Shown: positions 36,977-46,401, numbered from the stretch's first letter. The stretch: 64,000 bases of DNA from Lewinellaceae bacterium (GCA_016713985.1 JADJOD010000024.1:1-64000); one strand, 5' to 3'. Translations and numbers: made by a program. The notes: generated by a model not told the origin, from the sequence alone.

Positions 36977-38467
36977 TCACTTCCTGACATACACGTAATA
37001 AGAAACACCCGAAAAATTCATTTTTACAAACCCCCCGGCCGTCAAAGCGCCGTTTATTTCCGGGTCGCATACCCGGTCGGTGAGTGCATACCGGCAGGCG
37101 CCGGGGTCGCGGCTGAGTTCCAGGTGATGATAGCGCTGGAAATAAGTGTGGGCCTGCTGGTTCTGCATCAAACGGTCACAAACCGCTACTTTTTCACCCT
37201 CGGGAATGGCCCGCTGAATGTGGGGCAAGTCGTGCAACAATTCTTTTTCCCGGCCGGGTTGCCCGAAAAGAAACACGGTGTAGATGGCCAGCAGGAGCAT
37301 GGCCGCGAGCGACGCGCGTTGCAGGATGCTCAAAAAACGCAGGGTCTTTTCGCCGGGTTCTGCCAGCCAGTGCCGAAGCAGGGGCAGGTGAAAGTAAGCG
37401 GCCGCCAGGGCAAACATCGGCATTCCGGGGATGATGTAGATCCCGTTTTGCCGCGCACTGAGCATGATGGGCAACGTTGCGGCGAAACCCAGCAGCAGGA
37501 AAAACAAAGCGATTTTTCTTTCGCTGTGAAATGCACGGGTACGCAGGCCTTTTTTCCGGGAAATAAAAAACAAGAGCAAAAACAATACGATCAACCCCAC
37601 CTGTTCTTTCAACAGTATTTTAAAAATGGACAGTCGCGCCCAGCCCGTGAATTCGGCATCTTCCCGCGCTCCGGACATAACGACGCCGAGGCGTTTCTCC
37701 CAGTAATTTTCAAAATAATGCCTCGAATCGGGCACCACGGCGAGCAACAGGGCAAACAAACCGACAGCGACAAAGATCACCCAGCCGGATTGAAGCGCCG
37801 GTTTTATCCATGTCACGACCGTCGGATGGATGGATAATATCACGGCAAACAAAAACGGCGCGGCGGCGGGATACAAGGCCACCGGCCCCTTTGTCATCAG
37901 GCCGAAAAAAACAAACCCGCCGGCCAGCGAGAGTTTTAGCCACAAACGCCGCCCAGAAAACAACCCGTCCGAAACAAACCAGAGGGCTAACAAACAGAAA
38001 GCCAGCAAGTTGTTGTCCATCAGATTGTTGGGATTCCCCCAGGCAACCGGCGTGATGAAGTACCACAACAACAAGGGGAACCAGCCGAATTTGCCCGACA
38101 TGGCCGTGCCACGAAGCGGGATTTCCCACACCCGCACGATAAGCCAGGCGTTGAGGAGCAGGAGGGCGAGTGCGTACAGTTTTTCCACCCACCAGTGATC
38201 GCCCAGCAGCCTGAAAAACCCCGCCTGCAGCCAGATCATCAGGGGAGGGTTTTCAAAATACGGGGCTCCGCTTGCAAATTCGAGCCAGTAACCGCTTGAA
38301 AACCACGGCGCCCAAAAACTGCCTTTCCCTTCCGCCAGGTTGCGCGCCATGGAAGCGTACAGCAGGCCGTCGCCAAACATACCCTGCGGCACGAGGCGCG
38401 GCAAAAACATGGCGGCTATGAAAAAGAGGGTAAAGGCCCACCAGGCAGAAACGGAGGTTTTTTTCAT
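36977..38467 (-). CDS. GT39-like (ArnT/PMT family) membrane glycosyltransferase
   Basis: This 496-residue polytopic protein has about ten to eleven helices. The N-terminal loop FGDGLLYASMARNLAEGKGS carries the acidic residues typical of ArnT/PMT-type enzymes that take lipid-linked sugars, and PYFENPPLMIWLQAGFFRLL fits the second conserved loop. A C-terminal periplasmic domain follows. Acceptor and donor cannot be told. Confidence 0.82.
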   Translation of the reverse strand: MKKTSVSAWWAFTLFFIAAMFLPRLVPQGMFGDGLLYASMARNLAEGKGSFWAPWFSSGYWLEFASGAPYFENPPLMIWLQAGFFRLLGDHWWVEKLYALALLLLNAWLIVRVWEIPLRGTAMSGKFGWFPLLLWYFITPVAWGNPNNLMDNNLLAFCLLALWFVSDGLFSGRRLWLKLSLAGGFVFFGLMTKGPVALYPAAAPFLFAVILSIHPTVVTWIKPALQSGWVIFVAVGLFALLLAVVPDSRHYFENYWEKRLGVVMSGAREDAEFTGWARLSIFKILLKEQVGLIVLFLLLFFISRKKGLRTRAFHSERKIALFFLLLGFAATLPIMLSARQNGIYIIPGMPMFALAAAYFHLPLLRHWLAEPGEKTLRFLSILQRASLAAMLLLAIYTVFLFGQPGREKELLHDLPHIQRAIPEGEKVAVCDRLMQNQQAHTYFQRYHHLELSRDPGACRYALTDRVCDPEINGALTAGGFVKMNFSGVSYYVYVRK

Positions 38468-38506
38468 GCCTCGAATGTTAGAAGGGCCCGTATCCGAACA
38501 TGTTGC

Positions 38507-39808
38507 TCAATTCAACACCCCCGCGTGCATCAGTTCCTCGATCTCCTCGGCGTCCATGGGGATGTTTTTGAACAGGTCGACCGGGCCGTTGTCAGTGATC
38601 AGGATATTGTTCTCGATGCGGATGCCAAGGCTTTCTTCCGGGATGTAAATACCTGGTTCACAAGTGAATACCATGCCTGCGCGGAAAGGTTCGTAACGGT
38701 TCATCAGGTCGTGCACGTCCAGCCCGAGGTGGTAACTGGTGCCGTGCATGAAGTATTTTTTATAGGCGGGTTTGTCTTTGTCCTGCTTTTCGACGTCGTC
38801 GCGGCTGATCAGTCCGAGTCCCAGCAATTCACTTTCCATAATTTTACCCACCTCCTTGTTGAGTTCGTCGATCGTATTACCCGGCACCAGCAGGGCGCTG
38901 GCTTCGATCAATACCCGGTGCACGGCGTTATACACCGCCCGCTGGCGGTCGGTGAACTGGCCGCTGACCGGGATGCTGCGCGTCAGGTCGGCGTTGTAGT
39001 TGGCGTATTCGCAGCCGAAGTCCATCAGGAGCACCTCGCCGGCCTTGCACTGCTGGTTGTTATCGACGTAGTGCAGGACGCAGCCGTTTTTGCCCGAGCC
39101 GATGATGGGCGAATAACCGTGCCCGGTAGCGCCGCTGCGGATAAATTCGTGGATGATCTCGGCTTCCACTTCGTATTCCCAGACGCCGGGTTTTACAAAT
39201 TCGAGCACACGGCGGAAAGTGTTGCCGGTGATGTCGATACAGTGCTGGAGCGCTTCGATCTCCCAGTGGCTTTTTACGGTTTGTAATTTTTTCAGGATGG
39301 GTTGCGCGCGGTACAGGGCATGAGCGGGATAACGATCCCGGATGCTGCGTGCATAACGCAGATCGCGGTATTCGACGGGCGACGAAAAACGATCGTTTTC
39401 GTTGATATTCAGGTAGATACCTTCGGAATGCAGGATCAGTTCATTCAACACCACTTCCGCTTCATCGAGGAAATAGACCTTTTCGATGCCGGAGGCTTGC
39501 TGCGCTTCCTCCTTGGTGTATTTGTGGCCTTCCCAAACGGCGATGTGTTCGTTGGTGCGTTTGATCAAAAGCACTTCCTTGTGCCCTTCCCGCGGGCAGT
39601 CTGGAAAAAGGATCAGCATCGTTTCTTCCTGGTCGATACCGCTCAGGTAATACAAACCGGCGTTTTGCCGGAAGGAGAAGTACTGATCACCCGAACGGGG
39701 CATCTGATCGTTGGCGTTAAAAATCGCCAGGGTGCCCGGTTTCATTTCGCGGACAAACCGTTTTCGGTTGTATTGAAAAAATTCGGGGCTGAGCGCTTTG
39801 TATTTCAT
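38507..39808 (-). CDS. pepP: Xaa-Pro aminopeptidase (aminopeptidase P)
   Basis: The 433-residue M24 metallopeptidase removes N-terminal residues preceding proline. The N-terminal AMP_N domain (MKYKALSPEFFQYNRKRFVR) is followed by the pita-bread fold with metal ligands in LLMDFGCEYANYNADLTRS, HGTSYHLGLDVHD, FTCEPGIYIP and IRIENNIL. The upstream frame to 39910 adds nothing family-like; ATG 39808 fits. Word repeats (GGAAGGTAAAA twice, CCAACAATG three times) lie in its leader. Confidence 0.93.
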   Translation of the reverse strand: MKYKALSPEFFQYNRKRFVREMKPGTLAIFNANDQMPRSGDQYFSFRQNAGLYYLSGIDQEETMLILFPDCPREGHKEVLLIKRTNEHIAVWEGHKYTKEEAQQASGIEKVYFLDEAEVVLNELILHSEGIYLNINENDRFSSPVEYRDLRYARSIRDRYPAHALYRAQPILKKLQTVKSHWEIEALQHCIDITGNTFRRVLEFVKPGVWEYEVEAEIIHEFIRSGATGHGYSPIIGSGKNGCVLHYVDNNQQCKAGEVLLMDFGCEYANYNADLTRSIPVSGQFTDRQRAVYNAVHRVLIEASALLVPGNTIDELNKEVGKIMESELLGLGLISRDDVEKQDKDKPAYKKYFMHGTSYHLGLDVHDLMNRYEPFRAGMVFTCEPGIYIPEESLGIRIENNILITDNGPVDLFKNIPMDAEEIEELMHAGVLN

Positions 39809-39880
39809 AACAATGGAAGGTAAAAGGAAGGTAAAAGGTGGAGAATGGGTTTTTATGCCATTAACGGCATATAAATGATA

Positions 39881-39913
39881 AATGACCAACAATGCCAACA
39901 ATGCCAACAATGC
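39881..39913. repeat. AATGACC word followed by three CCAACAATG units
   Basis: AATGACC at 39881-39887 runs into three units of CCAACAATG (39885-39911). The whole intergenic stretch 39809-40132 also has two GGAAGGTAAAA units (39815-39838), a short TATGCC/GGCATA hairpin (39854-39871) and, on the right, the gcvH promoter. I see no gene in it. Confidence 0.7.
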
Positions 39914-40028
39914 CAGAAAGGAAGTGGAGTTTTGCCGAAATGTACAACTCTTGGGTGTGGTTAAAATTCAGGATTGTCGGGTGCAGACCAACAAGTGTAT
40001 CCCTGCGACAAATTTTTTCCGGTCAAAA

Positions 40029-40058
40029 TTTGCCTCAGGCTCAAAAACGCTACTTTTG
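40029..40058 (+). promoter_or_regulatory. promoter of gcvH
   Basis: -33 TTTG (40029-40032), 18 bases, -7 TACTTTTG (40051-40058). This is the cleanest full consensus promoter in the window. It implies a leader of about 68 bases. Confidence 0.7.
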
Positions 40059-40132
40059 CCGGACCCAGGAATGCCCGGCATACAGAATCCGGGAATTGCC
40101 AGTGATTCATCTTTCATCATTCATTGTTCAAA

Positions 40133-40528
40133 ATGACCTTCCCAAGTAATTGCAAGTACACTGAAGACCACGAGTGGATCCGCCTCGAAACCGGTAACGT
40201 CGCCTATGTCGGCATTACCGATTTTGCACAGGGAGAATTAGGAGAACTCGTTTACATCGAAGTGGAAACCGTCGGCCGTACCGTAGATGCCAATGCTATT
40301 TTCGGAACGGTAGAAGCGGTCAAAACCACTTCCGATCTTTTTATGCCGCTAACGGCTAAAGTGCTGGAATTCAACCCGGAACTCGATGATTCGAAGGGTG
40401 GAAACCCGGGTCTGATCAACGAAGATCCCTACGGGAAAGGTTGGATCGTCAAGGTGGAAATCGCCAACCCCGCCGACCTGGAAGGCCTCATGAGCGACGT
40501 ACAATACAAAGCTCACGTAGGAAAATAG
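40133..40528 (+). CDS. gcvH: glycine cleavage system H protein
   Basis: The lipoyl-carrying H protein shuttles the aminomethyl group between the P, T and L proteins. The 131-residue protein has the lipoylation lysine K64 in [15 protein letters not shown] and the usual ends ([19 protein letters not shown] and [11 protein letters not shown]). No other gcv gene is near; LpdA at 34 kb would serve as the L protein. An in-frame TTG nine bases upstream is an alternative start. Confidence 0.96.
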   Translation: MTFPSNCKYTEDHEWIRLETGNVAYVGITDFAQGELGELVYIEVETVGRTVDANAIFGTVEAVKTTSDLFMPLTAKVLEFNPELDDSKGGNPGLINEDPYGKGWIVKVEIANPADLEGLMSDVQYKAHVGK

Positions 40529-40588
40529 GCATTCCGGCGAAAAGCGCAGCAGCCACTTGTTCCCCGTATTGCGGCGGGGGTGTTCATT

Positions 40589-40634
40589 CGCCGGTTTTCG
40601 TGTACTTTTGTCGCGAAAACCGGCGTTTCTTTTG
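40589..40634 (+). terminator. hairpin terminator after gcvH, with a -7-like box in its loop
   Basis: Perfect 12-base arms CGCCGGTTTTCG (40589-40600) and CGAAAACCGGCG (40614-40625) enclose a 13-base loop and are followed by TTTCTTTT. The loop itself contains TACTTTTG (40603-40610), an exact -7 consensus. Confidence 0.75.
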
Positions 40635-40690
40635 GAGTTCCGTCTGCAACGGTAACAATAACTTAATCCGCTGACTATCGTCCGGTTCGG

Positions 40691-40698
40691 TATTTTTG
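40691..40698 (+). promoter_or_regulatory. -7 element TATTTTTG of the GT2 gene
   Basis: Exact match to TAnnTTTG, 16 bases before the ATG at 40715. No TTTG at the -33 distance. Confidence 0.45.
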
Positions 40699-40714
40699 CC
40701 GGGTACTTCTGACA

Positions 40715-41467
40715 ATGATCATGGTGGAAAAGACAAAACTAAGCATCGTTATCCCTACCAAAAACGAGGGACAGTACATCGGCCGCACCATCGCCCAATT
40801 CCGGGACTATCTGGAGAAGTACAATCTGGAGATCATTGTTTCGGATGCCAACAGCAAAGATGACACGGCGGAAGTGGTGCGGAGTTACCAGGAAATTTTT
40901 GGCGAGCGGGTAAAATTCGTGCAGAGTCAGGCCAAACAAAACATCGCTATCGGTCGCAACCTCGGCGCCGCACAAGCCACCGGCGAAATTCTTTTTCATA
41001 CCGATGCCGACGTGCAGATACCGGACAAGGACCGTTTTTTCGCCACGGTTTTTTCCAAATTCGACCGTTCCGACCTTGTGGCGGCCACCGTGCCCATCTG
41101 GGTTTACCCGGAAGAATCCGGCTTGATGGACAAAATGTACCATATTCTGATGAATTCCGTGATCCGGCTGTCGTTTTCGGCCGGTGTTTATCTCGCCAAA
41201 GGGGAATGCCAATTGGTGCGGCGTTCCGTTTTTGAAAAGATCAGCGGGTACAATGAAACCATCGTGGCGGGTGAAGACTGCAACCTTTTTTACCGCCTGC
41301 ACAAGGAAGGCCGGGTGGGTTATTTTTACCGGCTGGCCGTACACCATTCCCCGCGCAGATTTCGGGAATACGGCTATATGCGCCTGAGTCTCATTTATTT
41401 ACGCGAAGGATTGTCTCTGCTTTTTCTCCGAAAATCGTATATGAAAGAATGGACGCCGGTGCGATAA
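40715..41467 (+). CDS. family 2 glycosyltransferase
   Basis: The 250-residue GT-A enzyme has the N-terminal nucleotide-binding stretch LSIVIPTKNEGQYIGRTIAQ, a DxD-type ILFHTDADVQIP and the acceptor-side EDCNLFYRLHKEGR. One or two hydrophobic segments near 150-165 suggest membrane association. It resembles glycosyltransferases of surface-polysaccharide or glycolipid synthesis. No pathway neighbours are present. A second ATG lies six bases downstream. Confidence 0.9.
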   Translation: MIMVEKTKLSIVIPTKNEGQYIGRTIAQFRDYLEKYNLEIIVSDANSKDDTAEVVRSYQEIFGERVKFVQSQAKQNIAIGRNLGAAQATGEILFHTDADVQIPDKDRFFATVFSKFDRSDLVAATVPIWVYPEESGLMDKMYHILMNSVIRLSFSAGVYLAKGECQLVRRSVFEKISGYNETIVAGEDCNLFYRLHKEGRVGYFYRLAVHHSPRRFREYGYMRLSLIYLREGLSLLFLRKSYMKEWTPVR

Positions 41468-41478
41468 GTTCCGGCCGT

Positions 41479-43448
41479 TCAGGCGGCGCGGTGGCGGAGC
41501 GATAAGGCTTCTTTTTCAAGGGGCAGCACGATGCGGGTGATCGTGCCCTTGCCCGGCGTACTTTCCACGGAAAAACTTCCACCGGTGGCTTTCATACGTT
41601 TTTCCATATTCAGCAGCCCGTTGCCCGCTTTACCCAACGTCGTTTGGTCGAATCCCTTGCCATTGTCGCGAATAACGATCCGGATAGCGCCGCCCTGCAT
41701 GGAAATATCGATCTCCACCTTGTTTGCCGCAGCGTGTTTGAGCACGTTGTGCAGCGCTTCTTTGATCACAAGAAATACGTTGCGCCGCGTTTCGCCGGAA
41801 AGCGGCGTTTCGGGCAGGTCGGGGATGTTGAAATGACAACGTACGCCGGAATCTTCAAAAAAACCGGAGGTGTAGCGGCGGATGTAGGCGGCTAAACTGG
41901 GCAGTGTATCGTTGTGGTGGTTCAGGGCCCACACCACCTCGCTCATTTTCAGCAGGAGTTCCTTGGCGGTATCCGCGATTTTATCCAGTTCGCCGGAGGC
42001 CGGCGTTTTCTTTTTCGATACCTCGCTGAGCAGCGATATTTTGGAAAGTCCGGAACCGAAGTCGTCGTGCAGGTCTTCGGCGATGCGCAGGCGTTCGCGT
42101 TGCTGGCCTTCGAGGTGGGCGTTGAGCGCCACTACCTTGCGTTCGCTTTCGAGGCGGTCGATTTTTTCCTGTTGCAGCAGCCGTTCCTGTTCGGCAAGGC
42201 GTTGTTTTTGCCGGTAGGCGCGGCGGGAAAGCCAGAGTACCACAAGTAAGGCTAAAATTCCAGACAAGGCACTGTATGTCAATATTTTGTGGATTTTTTG
42301 CTGGTTTTCAAGATCGCGTATTTCGGCCTCTTTTCGGGCCGTCTGGTATTTGGTTTCGATGTCGGCGAGGCTTTTTACATTGTCGGCCTTGAACAAAGAA
42401 TCGTCGAGTACCATAAATTTTTTATACCAAAACAAGGCCTCTTTGTAGTTTCCCATTTTTTCGTGGGCGCCGGCTATTTCCTCGTAATAAACTTCCAACG
42501 GGTCGGCCTGGTTGGTTTCCAGCATGATGGCATAGCCCTTTTTTCCAGCGCGACCTCGGGTTGGCCCAGCGTGTTATAAACGCCTGCGAGGTTGACCAGC
42601 AGGAAAACAAGATTGGCTTTTCGATTGACGGCTTCAAGGTATTCGACCGATCGTTCGCCAAAAGGGATGGCTTCACGGTTGCGCCCTTGTTTGTGCAGCA
42701 GGTGACAAATGCCGCCAAGGATCACTCCCGCCACGTACTTGTTGCCGTATTTTAGGGCAATTTCCACGCCTTTGTTGGAATACTCCATCGCTTTGTCGAG
42801 GTCGCCTTTGGAGCCGTATGCGACGGCGAGGTTGTTATAGGTGTAAATGCTCTTTTTTTCCTCCCCGTGTTCCAGCCTGATTTTTAATGCTTTTTCGAGG
42901 TAGGTGATGGCTTTGTCGTGCGCTTTTTGATCCCTGTACAGGTTGCCGATATTGCTGTAGGCTGAGGCGATGTTGGTGTGGTCGCCCAGTTTTTCATAAA
43001 TATCCACCGCCTTCAGGTAGTATGTTACGGCGGAATCGGGCTGGTACAGGTCGCCGAATGTAGCGCCGATATTGTTGTACACCTTGCCCAGGCCCTTGGG
43101 ATCTTCTATTTTCCGGCGGAAAGCCAGTTCGTCCTTAAAAATACGCATGGCGGCTTCGAAATCGCCCTTATCCTTGCTGGCCGTGCCGCGTATACCCATC
43201 GCGCGCGCCTGTCCTATCGGGTATCGCGCCGATTTGGACATGGATTCCAGGGTGTCGGCGCAGCGAAATGCAACATCCAGGTCCATTTCCATCGCTTCCA
43301 GCGCGATTTCGTAATAAATATCCGCTTTTTTTACCGGATCGGTTTCCTTTTGCAAAACAAGCCGGAAGCTGTCCAAAAGAGCGTGTTGAGCATCGACGGC
43401 AATCTGTACAAAAAAAAGCAGCAGAAAAATCGGAAGATGTTTTCTCAT
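41479..43448 (-). CDS. TPR-containing sensor histidine kinase (HPK7/NarX-DesK type), one frameshift
   Basis: A signal peptide (MRKHLPIFLLLFFVQIAVDA) precedes about seven TPR units (for example KVYNNIGATFGDLYQPDSAV and YTYNNLAVAYGSKGDLDKAM), which should lie in the periplasm. A membrane helix (ILTYSALSGILALLVVLWLS), a coiled coil and a HisKA_3 domain with the phospho-acceptor in RIAEDLHDDFG follow, then the ATPase domain (NVLKHAAANKVEIDISMQGG, RDNGKGFD, GNGLLNMEKRM). One missing base in the T-run 42539-42544 splits it; LEKKGYAIMLETNQ is the join. The LuxR-type regulator at 46588-47220 is its likely partner. Confidence 0.9.
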
Positions 43449-43546
43449 ATCAATAGGGCATCAGGTGTGCAATCAATTGGCTTTCAGGCTGCTAATATCC
43501 GTTTTTTTTGATATAGAGAACCATTTTTGCCACTTATTAAAAATGA

Positions 43547-43580
43547 CAACAGCGACCCGCCGGTATACGGAGGTCGCTGT
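43547..43580 (-). terminator. terminator after the 51-residue membrane peptide gene
   Basis: Stem ACAGCGACC/GGTCGCTGT with an inner CCG-GTATA-CGG. On the minus strand it is followed by TGTCATTTTTAAT. It separates the peptide gene from the histidine kinase gene. Confidence 0.72.
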
Positions 43581-43602
43581 CACGGGTTTTAAAAAAGGCT
43601 GT

Positions 43603-43758
43603 TCAGTGCATGATTGCTTCATACGGAGATGAAAAAGGAGGGATCAAGTCGGCCAGAAGCCGGATGAAGCCGACTATTTGCCAACCCGCGGCGACCAAAC
43701 CGGTCAGGATGATTAACAAGGCTGCGGGCGCCGGAAGGTCCTGTGATGTTTTTTTCAT
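43603..43758 (-). CDS. 51-residue membrane peptide under the repeated operator
   Basis: The frame starts MKKTSQDLPAPAALLIILTG and has one long hydrophobic segment (about residues 12-40) with a proline-rich linker and a polar end (SSPYEAIMH). I recognise no family. It has its own promoter with the 24-bp operator (43796-43845) and its own terminator (43547-43580), which supports a real, monocistronic gene. An upstream frame extends to 43830 but would run through the promoter. It may be a small regulatory or stress membrane peptide; unproven. Confidence 0.65.
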   Translation of the reverse strand: MKKTSQDLPAPAALLIILTGLVAAGWQIVGFIRLLADLIPPFSSPYEAIMH

Positions 43759-43795
43759 TGTTTTCGTTTGATTTATACTTTTTCTACTGACGGTA

Positions 43796-43845
43796 CAAAG
43801 GTCGGTTATCAAAAAAGGCAGGGCAATCACCCTTTTGTTGTAATC
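43796..43845 (-). promoter_or_regulatory. promoter with 24-bp operator, copy 1 (membrane peptide)
   Basis: On the minus strand: operator GATTACAAC-AAAAGGGTG-ATTGCC (plus bases 43822-43845), 18 bases, then the -7 box GACCTTTG (plus 43796-43803). The operator abuts the -33 position. The ATG follows 38 bases after the -7 box. Confidence 0.8.
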
Positions 43846-43859
43846 GCTGCCGGCAGGGT

Positions 43860-44762
43860 TCAGTGATCAGCCGGGGCCGTTTCGAGTTGGGGTTGCGACA
43901 TCAGGTAGGCGTATACTGCCTTTAACTGGTCATCGTCCAGCTTGCCAATGGGCTCCCAGGGCATGAATTTACGGTTGAGTTCTTTACCCAACGGCGTGAC
44001 GCCCGTGCGCATGGCTTTTACAAAACCCTCTGCTTTCCAGGCGGGCAGGTTGCCGCCGGGGGTGAGGTTGGGGCCCATGGGCGCTTCCGGGTTGGGGTCT
44101 TTTCCGCCGTTGAGTTGTTCGCCGTGGCAGGCCCTGCACCCGCCGAGTCGTACGAGATATTGGCCATATTCAGCGTTTTCGGCCCGCGGCGGCGCAAAAT
44201 GCGGCGGAGCGCTGTGGTCGATCGTTTCGGCGTTCAGTGCATCTCCGAATGCTCCCGTCTGGAAAAGAATATTGCACAACAGGGTGGTTTTGGGCTTGTC
44301 CCACAACTGTTCTGTCGGCGCCAGGCTTTTCAGGTAGGCGATGATCTGGCCGGTGTGTTCGTCGCTGAGGTGCTGAAAGTCCTTAGCCGGCATGATGAGC
44401 AGGGGCCTGCCGTCGTTGGCAATACCGTGCCGGATGGCGCGCACCCAGTCGAGGTCCGAATAGGCGCCGCCGACGCCGCCGGGGGTCAGATTGGGAGCGA
44501 AAATTGTACCCAAATCCGGTGATTCAAAGAAACGGGTGCCCGCGAAGTTGCTACCGTGGCAGCCGGAACATAAATAGTTGGCCCATTTTTGCCCGGCGGC
44601 TATGGCTGACGAATCCGTCGGTACAGCAATAGCCTTCGGCTGCACATCGTATTTTTTGGCCAACCGGTTTTGAGCGGTATTGTTCAGGTAAAAGGCTGTT
44701 CCCGCACCCAGCAGGACAAGGATCGTGATGATCCCTGCCAGCCATTTCAACGCTTTTTTCAT
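43860..44762 (-). CDS. membrane-anchored diheme c-type cytochrome
   Basis: An N-terminal membrane helix (LKWLAGIITILVLLGAGTAF) anchors two cytochrome c domains: the first heme site CSGCH near residue 66, the second CRACH near 210. Motifs FAPNLTP and MGPNLTPGGNLP follow each. The pattern resembles diheme cytochromes of alcohol or aldehyde dehydrogenase type electron transfer. It is the last gene of the operon driven by operator copy 2. Redox partner unknown. Confidence 0.88.
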   Translation of the reverse strand: MKKALKWLAGIITILVLLGAGTAFYLNNTAQNRLAKKYDVQPKAIAVPTDSSAIAAGQKWANYLCSGCHGSNFAGTRFFESPDLGTIFAPNLTPGGVGGAYSDLDWVRAIRHGIANDGRPLLIMPAKDFQHLSDEHTGQIIAYLKSLAPTEQLWDKPKTTLLCNILFQTGAFGDALNAETIDHSAPPHFAPPRAENAEYGQYLVRLGGCRACHGEQLNGGKDPNPEAPMGPNLTPGGNLPAWKAEGFVKAMRTGVTPLGKELNRKFMPWEPIGKLDDDQLKAVYAYLMSQPQLETAPADH

Positions 44763-44772
44763 AAGTCCTGTA

Positions 44773-45264
44773 TTATTTCCCCGGCATGGGTTGTACGGGG
44801 GTCAGTGTGATCAACTCTGCGGCCCATTTGCCGTCTTTTTTGCGCAACAGCACGGCCACGGACATTTTTTCAGCATTCGTCTTGTCTCCGTACTGGGTGA
44901 TTTCTTCCGAAATATACGTCGCCAGGATCAGGTCGGTGGCGAGATAACGGTTGCTCCAGTCCGAGGTTTTGCGCTCGTAGCGGTCGGGTTTGGGCTGCGA
45001 CTTGAAAAAGGCGAATATGTTTTGATAATTGGTCAGCAGGTTGGCGCGGCCACGAACAACTTCACCGAGGGGGGTGATCTGTTCGGCGTTTTCAGTAAGC
45101 CAGGAGTCGAGACCCGAAGCATCCATTTTTTCAAATGCGGTCATAAAAGCGTTGTAACACGCCTCGATACCTTTTTGGTCGGCATCGGAAATGGCTTGTG
45201 CCGAGAGGTTTTGGGCAAAACAAAAGCTGAGCAGCAGGGCTGCCGATTTCAAAAAATTGTACAT
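44773..45264 (-). CDS. secreted SnoaL-like (NTF2-fold, DUF4440) protein 2
   Basis: A signal peptide (MYNFLKSAALLLSFCFAQNL) precedes a cone-shaped NTF2-like domain of 140 residues (IEACYNAFMTAFEKMDASGL, LLTNYQNIFAFFKSQPKPDR). Catalytic residues are not evident; the family includes ketosteroid isomerase-like enzymes and many binding proteins. It is 10 bases upstream of the cytochrome gene and belongs to the operator-2 operon. An earlier frame to 45375 overlaps the cupin gene and is not used. Confidence 0.75.
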   Translation of the reverse strand: MYNFLKSAALLLSFCFAQNLSAQAISDADQKGIEACYNAFMTAFEKMDASGLDSWLTENAEQITPLGEVVRGRANLLTNYQNIFAFFKSQPKPDRYERKTSDWSNRYLATDLILATYISEEITQYGDKTNAEKMSVAVLLRKKDGKWAAELITLTPVQPMPGK

Positions 45265-45323
45265 GGTTGAGAAAGTTTTAAGTGTGATTTTTGAAGAAGA
45301 AGGGGTTTTCGATGGGGTGGGTT

Positions 45324-45860
45324 TTACAAGGGGACAGGCGCGTTGCGGAACTTCCGGTACTTCCCCAGCAAACATCCAATGGTGTAGATGACGGGGAAAA
45401 CGACCTTTTTTACAAACACCGGGATTTCCGTGAGGTCAAACTCCCGCCGGTAGCGCCAGGCGAGATAAGCGCCGTCGAAGATCTCGGGCTGCTGGTTTTT
45501 TCCCCGGTTGATCGCGGCATAAATACCCGACAGGAAAAAGACGAAGTTATTAACCGGGTCCACCCAGCCGGTGCAGTGCAACACATCGTTTCCGGCGTTC
45601 CAGAAGCGGTGCGCATCGCCGCGTTTGAACAGCACCGTTTCGCCGGGATTGGCGTATTGCGGCTCTTGTCCGAAGCTTTGGTAACCCATTTTGCCGCTTA
45701 CCACCGTCAGGCATTCTTCCTGTAAAAAGTGGACGTGCATGGGTGGCCCGGCATTGGGCTGTACAAAGTCTTCAATGAGCACCCGGTTACCTTCTAAGCG
45801 GAGAAAAGTCAGTTTTTCCCCGTATTTGTTTTCAATGGTGAGTGGAAGTTGGTTATTCAT
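45324..45860 (-). CDS. cupin-domain protein with C-terminal membrane-like segment
   Basis: Residues 30-110 are a cupin: PPMHVHFLQEECLTVVSGKM holds the H.H...E motif 1 and a later G..HRFWNAGNDVLH motif 2. The C-terminal part (EIPVFVKKVVFPVIYTIGCL) is hydrophobic and may lie on or in the membrane. Cupins of this type bind a metal and act as enzymes or sensors. The protein lies second in the operator-2 operon. ATG 45860 is chosen over an upstream TTG. Confidence 0.8.
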   Translation of the reverse strand: MNNQLPLTIENKYGEKLTFLRLEGNRVLIEDFVQPNAGPPMHVHFLQEECLTVVSGKMGYQSFGQEPQYANPGETVLFKRGDAHRFWNAGNDVLHCTGWVDPVNNFVFFLSGIYAAINRGKNQQPEIFDGAYLAWRYRREFDLTEIPVFVKKVVFPVIYTIGCLLGKYRKFRNAPVPL

Positions 45861-45918
45861 AATGCTGACTTTCAATCATTTAAAAATAATTTCAAATGTT
45901 GGAGGTATACAGGCTGGA

Positions 45919-46401
45919 TCAGTTGCCGCCGGCAGTCGGCGGGGGCAATACCGGCGTTGAGGAGTCGAATTCGATCAGCCACTTCCCGTTGATTTTGTGC
46001 AATACGGCCATTCCTTTGGTTTTGCCGCCAACCTGCTGGCCGCCGATTTTAATATCTGCGTTGGAATCAAAGGTGGTGATCGCCACGTCTGCTGTGATAA
46101 ACCGCACGGTCAGTTGTTCGCAGCTGAAACTCGGTTTGGCATCCACCATTTTCATCATGGTTTCCCAGCTTTCCCGCAGGCTTTGTTTGCCGGTGAACAA
46201 ACTTCCGTCGGGGCCTATTTCGCTGACCTTCTCGGTACAAGCGGCCAGACCTTTGTCGAGGTCGCCCGCATTGAAAGCAGCCCAGGTGGCCGTAATAAAT
46301 TCCCGCACCGCCGCTTCGTCGGCAGCAGTTTGAGCGGTAGCCGCATTGATGTTGCAGGCAAACAGGAGGATCATGAGGGCATTAAAAAAGATGTTTTTCA
46401 T
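45919..46401 (-). CDS. secreted SnoaL-like (NTF2-fold, DUF4440) protein 1
   Basis: A signal peptide (MKNIFFNALMILLFACNINA) leads an NTF2-fold domain (ADEAAVREFITATWAAFNAG, WETMMKMVDAKPSFSCEQLT, then KTKGMAVLHKINGKWLIEFD). It is a distant paralog of the gene at 44773-45264 in the same operon. It is the first gene behind operator copy 2, with a leader of about 125 bases. Function unknown. Confidence 0.8.
   Translation of the reverse strand: MKNIFFNALMILLFACNINAATAQTAADEAAVREFITATWAAFNAGDLDKGLAACTEKVSEIGPDGSLFTGKQSLRESWETMMKMVDAKPSFSCEQLTVRFITADVAITTFDSNADIKIGGQQVGGKTKGMAVLHKINGKWLIEFDSSTPVLPPPTAGGN

Noticed and set aside
36977..38467. Antisense + strand frames rich in basic residues (for example 36887-37837)
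   Set aside because: They are shadows of the GT39 membrane protein gene, with biased composition and no recognisable domain.
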